Shown here in pieces: positions 38,413-47,830 of a stretch of 64,000 bases of DNA (position 1 is its first letter; each line of letters begins with the position of its first letter). Under the pieces are notes generated by a model. That model saw nothing but the letters and a program-made list of their open reading frames with translations. It did no database searches and was not told the origin of the DNA. Source of the stretch: Sulfitobacter mediterraneus. GTDB lineage: Bacteria > Pseudomonadota > Alphaproteobacteria > Rhodobacterales > Rhodobacteraceae. The translations under genes were made by a program, and so were the position numbers. Location: NCBI RefSeq assembly GCF_003054325.1, contig NZ_QBKU01000005.1, positions 1 through 64,000 on the forward strand, read 5' to 3'.

Positions 38413-39060
38413 ATGAAAGACAGCGTCACCACAGATAGCCAATTGGATTTGGACAAGGTCATTGTCTGCCCGCAATGCGATGCGGTTTTTCAACTTGTCC
38501 GCCCGCAGCATGGTGAGCGGGCCAAATGCCAACGCTGTCACAAAGTTCTGATTGCGCCGCGCAGAAACGCAGGCCTGCACATCATCGCGGTGGCATTGTC
38601 GGTGTTGTTCCTGATCATTGGTGCGGCGATATTTCCGTTTTTGACCATCGACGCGGCCGGGAACAAAAACGCCGTTTCTATCCTTGATGCGGCCTTGGCG
38701 TTTTCAGGCGGACCAATGATTATCCTGTCATTGGCCACTGCCGCATTGATAATTCTGTTCCCGCTGTTTCGGGTGCTTTTGACGTTATATGTGTTGGTGC
38801 CTGTCGTGTTGGACCGCCCACCGGCCCGCCACGCGATCCGCGCGTTCCGATTGTCAGAGGCAATGCGTCCGTGGTCGATGGCCGAGATTTTTGCAATAGG
38901 CTGCGCTGTTGCATTGGTAAAAGTCGCGGATCTGGCCCATGTGGGTTTTGGTCCGGCGTTCTGGATGTTTGGTATTCTTGTTGTTCTGGTGATCGCGCAG
39001 GACAGCTTCATGTGTAAATGGTCTGTATGGAACTCTCTGGAACACCCAAAAAGATCGTAA
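38413..39060 (+). CDS. Paraquat-inducible protein A, first half-type subunit
   Basis: A 215-residue membrane protein of the PqiA family. The N-terminal zinc-ribbon-like motif has CPQCDAVFQL and CQRCHKVLIA, followed by four helices (LHIIAVALSVLFLIIGAAIF, GGPMIILSLATAALIILFP and others). E. coli PqiA is one 417-residue chain with two such halves; here the halves are two genes with overlapping ends. It is the first gene of the pqiA-pqiA-pqiB-pqiC operon. ATG at 38413 is used; a promoter would lie in the 116 bases upstream. Confidence 0.85.
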   Translation: MKDSVTTDSQLDLDKVIVCPQCDAVFQLVRPQHGERAKCQRCHKVLIAPRRNAGLHIIAVALSVLFLIIGAAIFPFLTIDAAGNKNAVSILDAALAFSGGPMIILSLATAALIILFPLFRVLLTLYVLVPVVLDRPPARHAIRAFRLSEAMRPWSMAEIFAIGCAVALVKVADLAHVGFGPAFWMFGILVVLVIAQDSFMCKWSVWNSLEHPKRS

Positions 39061-39692
39061 GCGCCCGTGATCTGGGTATCGTCGCCTGCAGCCGCTGCTC
39101 CAAAGCATGGCCGCTGGGCACGCAGACCTGTGCGCGTTGCGGTCACGCGCTGGTGTCCCGTGACCCAATGAGCCTGCAACGGGTGTGGGCCTATTGGGTA
39201 ATGGGGCTGATCTGCTACGTGCCCGCAAATCTGTTTCCAATGCTGCAAACCAGAACGCTGTTTCAGGTGGATGAAAGCACGATCATCGGCGGCGCGGTTG
39301 AACTGGCGCATCATGGCAATCTGGGCATCGCCGCGATCATCATCTTTGCCTCTGTGGTGATCCCCCTGGGCAAGTTCTGGGCGGTGGCGTTTCTCGCGCT
39401 CAGCGTCAAGAACAGGTCAATGGTCTCCAAGAACATGCGCCAATTCCTGTATGAGGTGGTGGAGTACATCGGCCGCTGGTCGATGATTGATATCTTTGTG
39501 GTTGCGATCCTGTCATCTCTGGTGCAACTCAAGGCATTGGCCGCCATCAATCCCGGCACTGCGGCTATGTTCTTTGCGCTTTCGGTTATCTTTACGATGC
39601 TGTCGGCGCAGGCGTTCGATTCCCGTCTGATCTGGGACGTTCAAGCCAAAGACAAATCAGCCGGTGATGGGGGCGCAGAGATCAATGAATGA
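39027..39692 (+). CDS. Paraquat-inducible protein A, second half-type subunit
   Basis: A 221-residue PqiA-family membrane protein with its own N-terminal zinc-ribbon (CSRCSKAWPLGTQTCARCGH), then four helices including MGLICYVPANLFPMLQTRTL and YVVEYIGRWSMIDIFVVAIL-like residues (GRWSMIDIFVVAILSSLVQL). It begins within the end of the first pqiA gene; ATG 39027 and 39018 are both possible. The independent zinc ribbon argues that this is a real two-gene organisation and not a frameshift. It overlaps the pqiB start by eight bases. Confidence 0.85.
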   Translation: MELSGTPKKIVSARDLGIVACSRCSKAWPLGTQTCARCGHALVSRDPMSLQRVWAYWVMGLICYVPANLFPMLQTRTLFQVDESTIIGGAVELAHHGNLGIAAIIIFASVVIPLGKFWAVAFLALSVKNRSMVSKNMRQFLYEVVEYIGRWSMIDIFVVAILSSLVQLKALAAINPGTAAMFFALSVIFTMLSAQAFDSRLIWDVQAKDKSAGDGGAEINE

Positions 39693-41769
39693 CGACCTGC
39701 CAGATGTGTCTGTATCGCCCGCCCGCAAGGTGTTCCTGAGCGGGGCATCGGTGATCTGGATCATTCCCATTCTTGCACTGCTTGTGGCGTTGACGGTGGC
39801 TTGGCAATCCTACAACGAACGCGGGCCGTTGATCACGGTTGAGTTTGAGAATGGCGCAGGTATTCAGGCTGGCGAGACCGAGCTGAAGTTTCGGGATGTG
39901 ACAATTGGTGTTGTCGAAAAGGTCGGCTTTACCGCCTCATTGTCCAAGGTCACGGCCCAGATTCGTGTGGAAAAGGACGTTGCACCATTTATTGATGCCA
40001 GCGCGGTGTTTTGGATTGTTCAACCGGAGGTGACCGCGCAGGGCATCACGGGCCTGAGTACCGTTCTGAGCGGTGTCTATATCGAGGGGTCTTGGGACGA
40101 CAAGATCGGTGCCTTTGCCAACCTCTTTCAAGGTGCATCCGAGGCACCGCTGATCCGTCCGGGGCAATCCGGCCTTGAGATTGCGTTTAGAACCACGGCC
40201 AACGGCCAACTGACGGACAATGCGCCGATCCTCTACAAGGGTATCGAAGTGGGCCGCGTGGGCCGAGCCAAAATTGATCCGCGCAACAATTACGCCGTGG
40301 TCGAGGCGTTGATATTCGAAGAGCACCGGACGCTCGTCAACAATTCCACCCGCTTTTGGGACGCCTCCGGGTTTAGCGTGACGCTTGGCCCCGCGGGTGC
40401 CGAGATTGATTTTTCCTCACTTGCGACACTGGTCGGCGGCGGGATCACCTTTGATACCTTTGTGTCGGGCGGTGACCGTGTTCAGGATGGCACCGTGTTT
40501 GAGATTTTTCCGGACAAGGAAACGGCGCGGAACTCGGTCTTCAATGCCTCAGAGGTCACTCCGCTCAAGATGAGCGTGATTTTCGAAGACAATATTTCCG
40601 GCCTTGTGGTCGGTGCACCTGTTGAATTGAGCGGCCTTAAGATTGGCGAGGTTGAGGCGCTGTCGGGCATTGTGGACTACAATCAATTTGGCGACAGCCG
40701 TGTGCGGTTGAACGTAAATCTCTCTATCCAACCGGCGCGTTTGGGCCTGCCGGTGGACGTCAACGCAGAAAACGCGCTGCTGTTTTTGCAAGAACGTGTC
40801 ACGAATGGCCTGCGCGCGCGGCTGGCTTCGGCCAGTTTGCTGACTGGCGGGCTCAAGGTTGAGTTGGTGATGGTAGAAGATGCACCGCCCGCGCGTCTGG
40901 TCGCGGATGGCGATGCATTGCCCATCTTGCCCACCACCTTTAGCGAAACATCCGACGCGGCCGCGACCGTGGAGGGGGTTTTCACCCGTATCAACAACTT
41001 GCCCATCGAAGAATTGCTCAACAGCGCGATTTCATTCCTGAACTCGGCCGAGGCCTTGGTCACCGACGAAGACCTGCGTGAAACACCGCAGGATTTGCGC
41101 CTGTTGTTGGCTGAATTGCAGGGATTGGTGACCTCGGATGATGTGCAAAATATCCCGGTGGCCCTGAACGCCACGCTGACGCGGGTGGAAACGTTGGTGG
41201 CGGCGCTGGAACGCGAACAGATTGCCGAACGGCTGTCCGCTGCTCTGGAGGGGGCAACCGCTGCTGCAAATTCTGTGACGACCTCTGTTGAAGGGGTGCC
41301 GGCAATGGTGGAGCAGATCCAGGCTGTTGCGGCCAAGGCCGAAACGCTTGAGCTCAACCAACTGGTGGATGAGCTGACCGCGCTGACCAAATCTGCAGAC
41401 GCGGTGATCGGAACGGATGCGGCGGTCGCCTTGCCCGGATCGTTGAAACGGGCGCTGGATGAGGTGAACTACACCTTGCAGGAGTTGCGCGAGGGCGGGG
41501 CGATTGAAAATGTGAACAAGACGCTGGCATCGGCCCGGAATGCAGCGGACAACATAGCGGTGTCGGCTAAGGATCTGCCAAATATCGTCGACCGCCTGAC
41601 CAGCTTGTTCGCCCAAGCGAGCCGCACAATTGAAGGGTACAACAAGGGCGAAGAGATCAGCCGCTCTGCTCAAGACACCCTGCGCGATATTCAGAAAGCC
41701 GCCGATGCCCTTGCATCTTTGGCGCGGACCATTGAACGTAACCCCAATTCTTTGTTGCTGGGACGATAA
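39685..41769 (+). CDS. pqiB: PqiB-type MCE-domain lipid-transport protein
   Basis: A 694-residue protein with an N-terminal membrane helix (VIWIIPILALLVALTVAWQS) and three MCE (MlaD) domains between about residues 45 and 400. A long C-terminal segment (about 430-690) is rich in heptad-like Ala/Leu residues and probably forms the coiled-coil shaft that spans the periplasm. MCE-domain proteins of this kind move lipids between inner and outer membranes. It is about 150 residues longer than E. coli PqiB, mostly in the coiled-coil part. ATG at 39685 has AGAG upstream and overlaps pqiA. It is followed after one base by pqiC. Confidence 0.92.
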   Translation: MNDDLPDVSVSPARKVFLSGASVIWIIPILALLVALTVAWQSYNERGPLITVEFENGAGIQAGETELKFRDVTIGVVEKVGFTASLSKVTAQIRVEKDVAPFIDASAVFWIVQPEVTAQGITGLSTVLSGVYIEGSWDDKIGAFANLFQGASEAPLIRPGQSGLEIAFRTTANGQLTDNAPILYKGIEVGRVGRAKIDPRNNYAVVEALIFEEHRTLVNNSTRFWDASGFSVTLGPAGAEIDFSSLATLVGGGITFDTFVSGGDRVQDGTVFEIFPDKETARNSVFNASEVTPLKMSVIFEDNISGLVVGAPVELSGLKIGEVEALSGIVDYNQFGDSRVRLNVNLSIQPARLGLPVDVNAENALLFLQERVTNGLRARLASASLLTGGLKVELVMVEDAPPARLVADGDALPILPTTFSETSDAAATVEGVFTRINNLPIEELLNSAISFLNSAEALVTDEDLRETPQDLRLLLAELQGLVTSDDVQNIPVALNATLTRVETLVAALEREQIAERLSAALEGATAAANSVTTSVEGVPAMVEQIQAVAAKAETLELNQLVDELTALTKSADAVIGTDAAVALPGSLKRALDEVNYTLQELREGGAIENVNKTLASARNAADNIAVSAKDLPNIVDRLTSLFAQASRTIEGYNKGEEISRSAQDTLRDIQKAADALASLARTIERNPNSLLLGR

Positions 41770-41770
41770 G

Positions 41771-42334
41771 ATGACATTTCACCGCCGGTCTTTGATTGTG
41801 GGTCTGACGCTGCTGCTGGCCGCTTGCGGCAGCGCCGAACGTTTTGCCGTCAGCACGCCCCCTGTGACCGAAGAAGTGCGCATTGCATTTTCATCGGTTG
41901 AAGTGCGCGATGTGTCTTTGCCAAGCTATGCAGCAGCAGATGAGATCCATTTGCAGGCGGCGGACGGCACGCTCAAAAGTTCGTCAGACGTCCTTTGGGC
42001 CGATGCGCCGGAACGGGCGGTCGCGCTTGAGCTGAGCCGCAACCTCGCCCAGATGACCGGCCGCGCCATCGCATCCGAGCCTTGGCCGTTTGAGGCTTTT
42101 CCCTCCGCACGGCTGGAACTGCGGTTTTCCGATCTCGTTGCGACCAGCGACGGGGTGTTCCGCACCACCGGGCAGTACTTTGTGGCAGTCCGCGATGGGG
42201 GCCGCGAAAGGTCAGGTTTGTTTGACCTGAGCGTGAGTTTTGATCCAAAAGGTGGGCCCAATGCGATTGCAAAGGCGCGCGGACAGCTGATCTTGGATTT
42301 ATCCCGCTATATTGCCGTGAATGGGCTGAAGTAA
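41771..42334 (+). CDS. pqiC: PqiC-like ABC-type transport auxiliary lipoprotein
   Basis: A 187-residue predicted lipoprotein: MTFHRRSLIVGLTLLLAACG, with lipobox LAAC. The mature part has the PqiC/DUF330 pattern FSSVEVRDVSLPSYAAADEI, VLWADAPERAVALELSRNLA and PFEAFPSARLELRFSDLVA. PqiC docks on PqiB at the outer membrane in relatives. The ATG follows the pqiB stop by one base. It is the last gene of the operon; the next gene is convergent, 148 bases away. Confidence 0.9.
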   Translation: MTFHRRSLIVGLTLLLAACGSAERFAVSTPPVTEEVRIAFSSVEVRDVSLPSYAAADEIHLQAADGTLKSSSDVLWADAPERAVALELSRNLAQMTGRAIASEPWPFEAFPSARLELRFSDLVATSDGVFRTTGQYFVAVRDGGRERSGLFDLSVSFDPKGGPNAIAKARGQLILDLSRYIAVNGLK

Positions 42335-42482
42335 CAGACCGCGCGATTAGACGCCGCGTAACCGTGCGCACTCCTCCCTTGATCATTTGAGGGCCGTAAA
42401 ACAAGCGGATGATGAGTAACACGCTGACCTGAAAGGTCTTACGTTTTGCTTAAGCGCAGGAGACAGTGAACGGATCGATTGC

Positions 42483-43691
42483 TTAAAAGCTGACGAAGAA
42501 CTGAATGATCACTGCGTTCGCCAGATCGACAAAGAACGCCGACACTAGCGGCAACACAATGAACGCCAGTGGTGCCGGGCCATAGCGTTTGGTCACCGAA
42601 GACATATTGGCGATGGCTGTCGGTGTGGCCCCCAGCGTGAAACCTGCAAACCCTGCGCTCAGGACAGCACCTTGATAGCTGCTGCCCATCAGGCGGAAGA
42701 AGATCAACATGATAAAGCAGACCGTCATGATGACTTGAAGGACCAATACAGCGAGAATGGGGCCGCCAAGTTCGGCAAGGGTCCAGAGTTGCAGGCTCAT
42801 CAGCGACATGGCGAGGAAAACCGACAAGCAATAATCTGAAATAACCGCGAGGGATTTGGTGCGTGCGGGCCAAGTCATAGTGGGGAATAAGTAGGGTATG
42901 GTGTTCGACATCGCGATACCAACCAGAAGGCAGGGTACGAAGAGCGGCAACTTCACGCCCGCCTCGATTATCCCAATATGCAGGATAAAACCCAGCAGGA
43001 TTGCGACATGTACCGCCAGCATGCCTCTCATGAGGCTAATATGGTTTATCAGATCTTCAGGGTTGTCTGCGTCGTCAAATTCAAGTCCAACGATCGGGCC
43101 CTCGCTGTCGTCGCTCTGCAGGTTGTTGCGGTCGATCAGGCGTTTGGCAATCGGCCCACCCAAGACGGCTGCAAGGATCAGACCCAGCGTTGCAGAGGCC
43201 ACGCCCATCTCGGGAGCAGCACCAAAACCTGTAAGTTCCTCAATTTGAGGGCCCCAAGCAATCGCGGTGCCATGTCCACCGATGAGAGAGGCGGAGCCGA
43301 CAAGTACTGATGTCGCGGCTGGCAAGCCAAAGAGGGTGACGCCTAGCAAACCGACGACATTTTGCAGAACCATAAAGCTAAGGGTCAGAGCCAGAAGCAG
43401 CACCAACAGGCGACCGCCCTTAAAAAGATCAGAGATACGCGCGTTCAGGCCGATAGTGGCAAAGAACACGACGAGCAGGTAATCGCGGACCTCCAGATCA
43501 AAGGTGATTTGCTGGCCTGTGAAAGCGAAAAACGCCCAGGTCAGCAGCGCGACGGCAAGGCCCCCAGACACCGGTTCGGGGATATTATAGTCGCCCAGCA
43601 CCACAATTTTCCGCGTCAAAAACACACCGAGGAAAAACACCACAAAGCCAAGAGTTACCGATATGAACGCTGGGACAATGATTTCTGGCAT
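42483..43691 (-). CDS. gltS: Sodium/glutamate symporter
   Basis: A 402-residue inner-membrane symporter of the GltS family. The N-terminus MPEIIVPAFISVTLGFVVFF is the first helix, and characteristic motifs are IPEPVSGGLAVALL, GLPAATSVLVGSASLIGGHGTA (the central reentrant loop with GGHGTA) and FAGFTLGATPTAIANMSSVT (the second reentrant loop). ATG at 43691 has AAAGGA 10 bases upstream and lies four bases after the hydrolase gene's stop, so it is in the operon with the RND pump. The operon companion is unusual for a glutamate carrier. Confidence 0.92.
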   Translation of the reverse strand: MPEIIVPAFISVTLGFVVFFLGVFLTRKIVVLGDYNIPEPVSGGLAVALLTWAFFAFTGQQITFDLEVRDYLLVVFFATIGLNARISDLFKGGRLLVLLLALTLSFMVLQNVVGLLGVTLFGLPAATSVLVGSASLIGGHGTAIAWGPQIEELTGFGAAPEMGVASATLGLILAAVLGGPIAKRLIDRNNLQSDDSEGPIVGLEFDDADNPEDLINHISLMRGMLAVHVAILLGFILHIGIIEAGVKLPLFVPCLLVGIAMSNTIPYLFPTMTWPARTKSLAVISDYCLSVFLAMSLMSLQLWTLAELGGPILAVLVLQVIMTVCFIMLIFFRLMGSSYQGAVLSAGFAGFTLGATPTAIANMSSVTKRYGPAPLAFIVLPLVSAFFVDLANAVIIQFFVSF

Positions 43692-43695
43692 GACT

Positions 43696-44754
43696 TTATA
43701 GTCCTTTCCTGGGTCGCGCCCGGATGACGCCATCGTCGCCGACATCAAATTGAGATAGGTCAATCTGACCTTTTCGATCAGAACGCACCAGATCGCGCAG
43801 AACCGAGATTGCGGCCGGGGATGTCACCGGGACCAGATGATCGAGGTTTGATCCATCGGCCAGCGCGGTAAAGTCGAATAGAGTGATATCAAACCCTGAC
43901 ACATCGGCAGCGCGGCTGAGATCACCCACTTTTTGACGGCCGATGTTGAGGAATGCCGAGAGACTCAATGCTTTGTCGTCGCGGTTTGTCAGGATCACGA
44001 AAGGGTCAGGCAGTTTGCCAATAGCTGTGGCCTGCGCGCGGAAGACATCTGGGTCAATATCGGGCGCCAAAAGCGCCACCACGCGCAGGTTATCCAGCAC
44101 GTCGCGCCTGCCCGTGATGGCAAGCTGGCGCAGCACCTCCATTGTCAGATGGGCACCCATTGAATGGGCCAAGAGGGTGACCTCTTTGTTCGTCTTGCGT
44201 GCAATTTCGGTCAACAGATCCGCCAGCGGATCACGCGCGAAGAGCACGCTGTCACGGTCGTAAATGTAGCCGGTTGCGGTGCCGGCCGAGGGCCATGAGA
44301 ACAAGATACGCGGTGTCGTGATCTCAAAGTCATGGCTGATCTGGGCAAAACGGTAAAGCGCCTCGGAGGGCGTGTTGTTGTAGCCGTGGACGAAGAGCGC
44401 GATCTCGTCGTCTTGCTCGGCCTGGATCGCTTTGATTAGCGCCGCACTTGAGCCGAGATCCTTTTGATCCACAACCGCGAAATCGGTTCGCGGGTCGGTT
44501 GCACCATCCGGCCATTCGATCTGCCCCAACGCATGGTTGGCGGGGATTGAGACGTCATACTGCACAAAGTTGGTGCGTGCGTTTCGGTCCTGTTTGAGGT
44601 CGCGCGCTTTAACGCTCGGTAGATTGCCGGAGGTGACATAGATCTCCTGTACCAAAGCGCTTGCGGGAGGCTGGGCAAAGGAAATTCTGTCTGGCGTTTG
44701 CGCACAGCCTGCGAGAATTGGCAGCAGGAGGAGCGGGAGAACGCGTGCGTTCAT
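43696..44754 (-). CDS. Alpha/beta hydrolase lipoprotein (DUF900)
   Basis: A 352-residue predicted lipoprotein hydrolase. The signal is MNARVLPLLLLPILAGCAQT with lipobox LAGC. The core has the DUF900/COG4782 pattern ALFVHGYNNTPSEALYRFAQ, then the nucleophile elbow VTLLAHSMGAHLTMEVLRQL (Ser in AHSMG), and a likely catalytic His in DGSNLDHLVPVTSPAAI. It may be a periplasmic esterase or lipase. ATG at 44754 has GGAGGAG upstream. It sits 22 bases after the RND pump and four bases before gltS. Confidence 0.85.
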   Translation of the reverse strand: MNARVLPLLLLPILAGCAQTPDRISFAQPPASALVQEIYVTSGNLPSVKARDLKQDRNARTNFVQYDVSIPANHALGQIEWPDGATDPRTDFAVVDQKDLGSSAALIKAIQAEQDDEIALFVHGYNNTPSEALYRFAQISHDFEITTPRILFSWPSAGTATGYIYDRDSVLFARDPLADLLTEIARKTNKEVTLLAHSMGAHLTMEVLRQLAITGRRDVLDNLRVVALLAPDIDPDVFRAQATAIGKLPDPFVILTNRDDKALSLSAFLNIGRQKVGDLSRAADVSGFDITLFDFTALADGSNLDHLVPVTSPAAISVLRDLVRSDRKGQIDLSQFDVGDDGVIRARPRKGL

Positions 44755-44776
44755 GCTTCTCCTCCCGCCTGGTCTG

Positions 44777-47700
44777 TTACTCTGCTGCGATCTCATTCTG
44801 CTTCACTCTAAAGAAGATAGCATAGAGCGCAGGAACCACGATGAGCGTCAGGACCGTCGCAAAGCTGAGACCGCAAATGATCACAACCGCGAGGGATTTA
44901 AAAAACGGATCCCACAGCAGTGGCACAACGCCCAGCACCGTTGTCAGCACGCCCAAAGACACAGGGCGCACACGGCTGACAGCGGAATCTACCACGGCAG
45001 ACATCCGCGCCTTGCCATCACTGATCTGCGTGTCCGTCTCATCAATCAAGACAATCGCGTTTTTGATCAGCATCCCAGTCAGCGACAGGATGCCAAGGAT
45101 CGCCATGAACTCCAGCGGGGTTTGGGTGCCCGCAAGGCCGTAGATCACGCCAATCAGTGCCAGAGGCACAGCAAGCCAGATGATGATCGTCTGCCGCCAT
45201 GCATTAAACAGAAACAGAACCACGATGAACATCGCGCCAAAGCCGATGGGCATGGTGGAGGCGAGACCGGCGTTGGCTTCCTGCGAACTGCCGTATTCGC
45301 CTTCCCATTCCATGTTGTAGCCGGGCGGGAGGGCGATATCCTCAATCGGGCCTTTGACGGCCGCGAACAGATCACCCGACAGCACGCCGGGTGCGTTGTC
45401 GGACTGCGCAGTGATCGCCAAAGCCCGGTCAATGCGGCGTAGGTTGCCCGCCTCAAACACAATGTCAAAGCGGTCCACCACTTGAGAGATCGGGATATAG
45501 CCGCCGATGGCCGCGCTATAGACTTGGACGTCACGCAACTGGTTGATGTCATTGCGGGCATCCTCAACAGGACGCATGATGACATTCCTGAGTTCGTCTC
45601 GCTCGCGGTAAACACCAAGGTTTGTTCCCGTCAGATGGCTGTAGATCGCATTGGAGATCTCGCCCTGTGTAAGGCCCAACCGCCGGGCGTTTTCTATGTC
45701 AACAATGGGACGGACGACCTGTACTTGCTCCCGCCAGTCATCTTTGACCGCAACGGCACCTGCATCAGACATGATGGTCTTCGCCTGCCCAGCGAGATCG
45801 CGCAGTACGGCAGGATCAGCGCCAAAGAAACGCGCTTCGATCTTGGAACCACCACCCGGCCCGAGGACAAATGTCCAAACCTTTGAGTTGGCCTCTGGGT
45901 AGGTCTCATCAATATAAGCCTGCAAATCCGTGCGTAGCCCGTCGATCACGGTGAAGTCTTCGACATCTACCAACACCTGTCCGTAAGCCGCGTTTCCACC
46001 TTCCGCTTCGTAGATCAGCATGAAGCGCAGATGACCGCCGCCGACAACGGTGTTGGTACCCGTGACGCCCTCAAGCCCGCGTGCGTATGCGGCGATCTCG
46101 GTCAGGTCAGCGTTGGTCCGCGAGATGTCGGCGCCCTGGGGCAGGAAATAGTCGATCACAAACTGGTCGCGCGTGGAGGACGGGAAGAACCCAGCGGGCA
46201 CCGCGCTGAACATCGCAATGGCCGAAACAAAGAGCGCCACGGTGACACCAACGGTGATCCACTTGGCCTTGATGGCGAGGTTCAGGAGTTTTCGGTATCC
46301 TGTCAGGATGAAGTTTTTCTTGTCCGTATTGCCGTCCTTCCCCTGCTTCAACATCACCGTGCAGTAGTAAGGCGTCAGCCAAATTGCCACGAGCCATGAG
46401 AACAGCAAGGCAATGCCAATGGTCCAGAACAGACTGCCGGCGTATTCGCCGGTGTTGTCTGGCGAGAAACCGATAGGAGAGAACGCAAGAATGCCAACGA
46501 CCGTGCCGCCCAGCAAAGGCCACATGGTTTGCTTGACCACGGCCCGCGATGCCTTTCCCGCATCTTCGCCCCGCTGCACCCGCACCAGCGTGCCTTCGAC
46601 CACGACGATGGCATTATCGACCAGCATTCCTAGCGCAATAATCAGCGCGCCAAGCGAGATACGCTGCATGTTGAGACCATAAAGATACATCCCAAAGAGC
46701 GTGCCTGCGATGGTCACCAGAAGGATGCCCCCCATCAGGATGCCAGAGCGCAGCCCCATAAATATCAGCAGTGTGCCCACCACGATGGCCAAGGCCAACG
46801 CGACGTTCACCACAAAGTCGTCCACAGAAGATTTGACCGCCGCACCCTGGTCGGAGATCGGCAGAACGTTGATTCCGATCGGTCGTTCGCTCTCCAGCTC
46901 CGCAATGCGATCTTTCACAGCGTTCGACATGTTCACCACATTGCCGCCGCGCTGGTTTGAGATGCCAAGGCCGACCGCCTGCTCCCCGTTGCGGAACAGC
47001 AAAGTGCCTGCCGGTTCTTTCAGCCCCCGCGACACGGTTGCGATATCGCCCAAGCGGAACGACGTGCCCGTCTGCGCATTGGTAATCAGCAGGTTCTCGA
47101 TTGCGTCAATCGATCCCACAGCACTCTCGGGCCGCACGGACAACCGCGACATGCCCGCCACAATGGAACCGCCGGGTGTGACAAGGTTCTGGCCTTCCAG
47201 AAGTTGCTGGATTTGTTGCGGTGCGAGGCCCAGTTCCGTCAATCGTTCAGGGGAATATTCGACATAAATGACTTCCTCCTGCACGCCGTTGAGCACGACC
47301 TTTGATACGCCATCAACAGTCACAAGTTCGCGCTGCAAATCCTTGGCATATTCATAAAGGTCGGTGATCGTGAACCCGTCGCCCGTGATGGCGTAGTACT
47401 GTGCGTAGACGTCACCAAAATCATCATAGACCTGGCTCTCGAGTGCGTTGGGCGGCAGTTGCGACTGCGAGTCAGATATCTTTGCACGCATTTTTGCAAA
47501 TGTCTGATCCAGTTCTGAATAGCCGGGCGTTGCCGCAATGGTGAATTCGACCGTCACCGTGCTGAGACCGGGTGAAGACACGGATCGAACTTCATCCAGA
47601 CCCGACAATTGTTGCAGGGCGTTTTCCACCACTTCGGTGACTTCTGCTGCCACCTCCTCAGCCGAGGCTCCGGGGTATGGCGTGATGATCTGGGCCTGCC

Positions 47701-47827
47701 GTATGACAAATTCAGGGTCTTCGAACCGAGGCAAAGCCGTATACGCGAAATATCCCGCAAACAGGATCAACACTGTTGCAACAGCAGAAATCAGGCGCTT
47801 TTCCAGCGCAAACCGGGCCAGATCCAT
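44777..47827 (-). CDS. RND-family efflux pump permease
   Basis: A 1016-residue inner-membrane proton-antiport pump of the HAE1/AcrB type, slightly shorter than AcrB. Helix 1 is MDLARFALEKRLISAVATVL. The proton relay region reads IALGMLVDNAIVVVEGTLV, with one Asp followed by Asn where AcrB has Asp-Asp. Periplasmic porter features include RQAQIITPYPGASAEEVAAE. The end is a final helix and a short cytoplasmic tail (KQNEIAAE). The start is ATG 47827, three bases after the adaptor gene. No outer-membrane TolC-like gene is in the operon. The pump substrate is unknown. Confidence 0.92.
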   Translation of the reverse strand: MDLARFALEKRLISAVATVLILFAGYFAYTALPRFEDPEFVIRQAQIITPYPGASAEEVAAEVTEVVENALQQLSGLDEVRSVSSPGLSTVTVEFTIAATPGYSELDQTFAKMRAKISDSQSQLPPNALESQVYDDFGDVYAQYYAITGDGFTITDLYEYAKDLQRELVTVDGVSKVVLNGVQEEVIYVEYSPERLTELGLAPQQIQQLLEGQNLVTPGGSIVAGMSRLSVRPESAVGSIDAIENLLITNAQTGTSFRLGDIATVSRGLKEPAGTLLFRNGEQAVGLGISNQRGGNVVNMSNAVKDRIAELESERPIGINVLPISDQGAAVKSSVDDFVVNVALALAIVVGTLLIFMGLRSGILMGGILLVTIAGTLFGMYLYGLNMQRISLGALIIALGMLVDNAIVVVEGTLVRVQRGEDAGKASRAVVKQTMWPLLGGTVVGILAFSPIGFSPDNTGEYAGSLFWTIGIALLFSWLVAIWLTPYYCTVMLKQGKDGNTDKKNFILTGYRKLLNLAIKAKWITVGVTVALFVSAIAMFSAVPAGFFPSSTRDQFVIDYFLPQGADISRTNADLTEIAAYARGLEGVTGTNTVVGGGHLRFMLIYEAEGGNAAYGQVLVDVEDFTVIDGLRTDLQAYIDETYPEANSKVWTFVLGPGGGSKIEARFFGADPAVLRDLAGQAKTIMSDAGAVAVKDDWREQVQVVRPIVDIENARRLGLTQGEISNAIYSHLTGTNLGVYRERDELRNVIMRPVEDARNDINQLRDVQVYSAAIGGYIPISQVVDRFDIVFEAGNLRRIDRALAITAQSDNAPGVLSGDLFAAVKGPIEDIALPPGYNMEWEGEYGSSQEANAGLASTMPIGFGAMFIVVLFLFNAWRQTIIIWLAVPLALIGVIYGLAGTQTPLEFMAILGILSLTGMLIKNAIVLIDETDTQISDGKARMSAVVDSAVSRVRPVSLGVLTTVLGVVPLLWDPFFKSLAVVIICGLSFATVLTLIVVPALYAIFFRVKQNEIAAE

Positions 47828-47830
47828 GAC

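Noticed and set aside
38413-39692. Frameshifted single pqiA gene
   Set aside because: The second part has its own start codons and its own zinc ribbon, so two genuine genes are the simpler reading.
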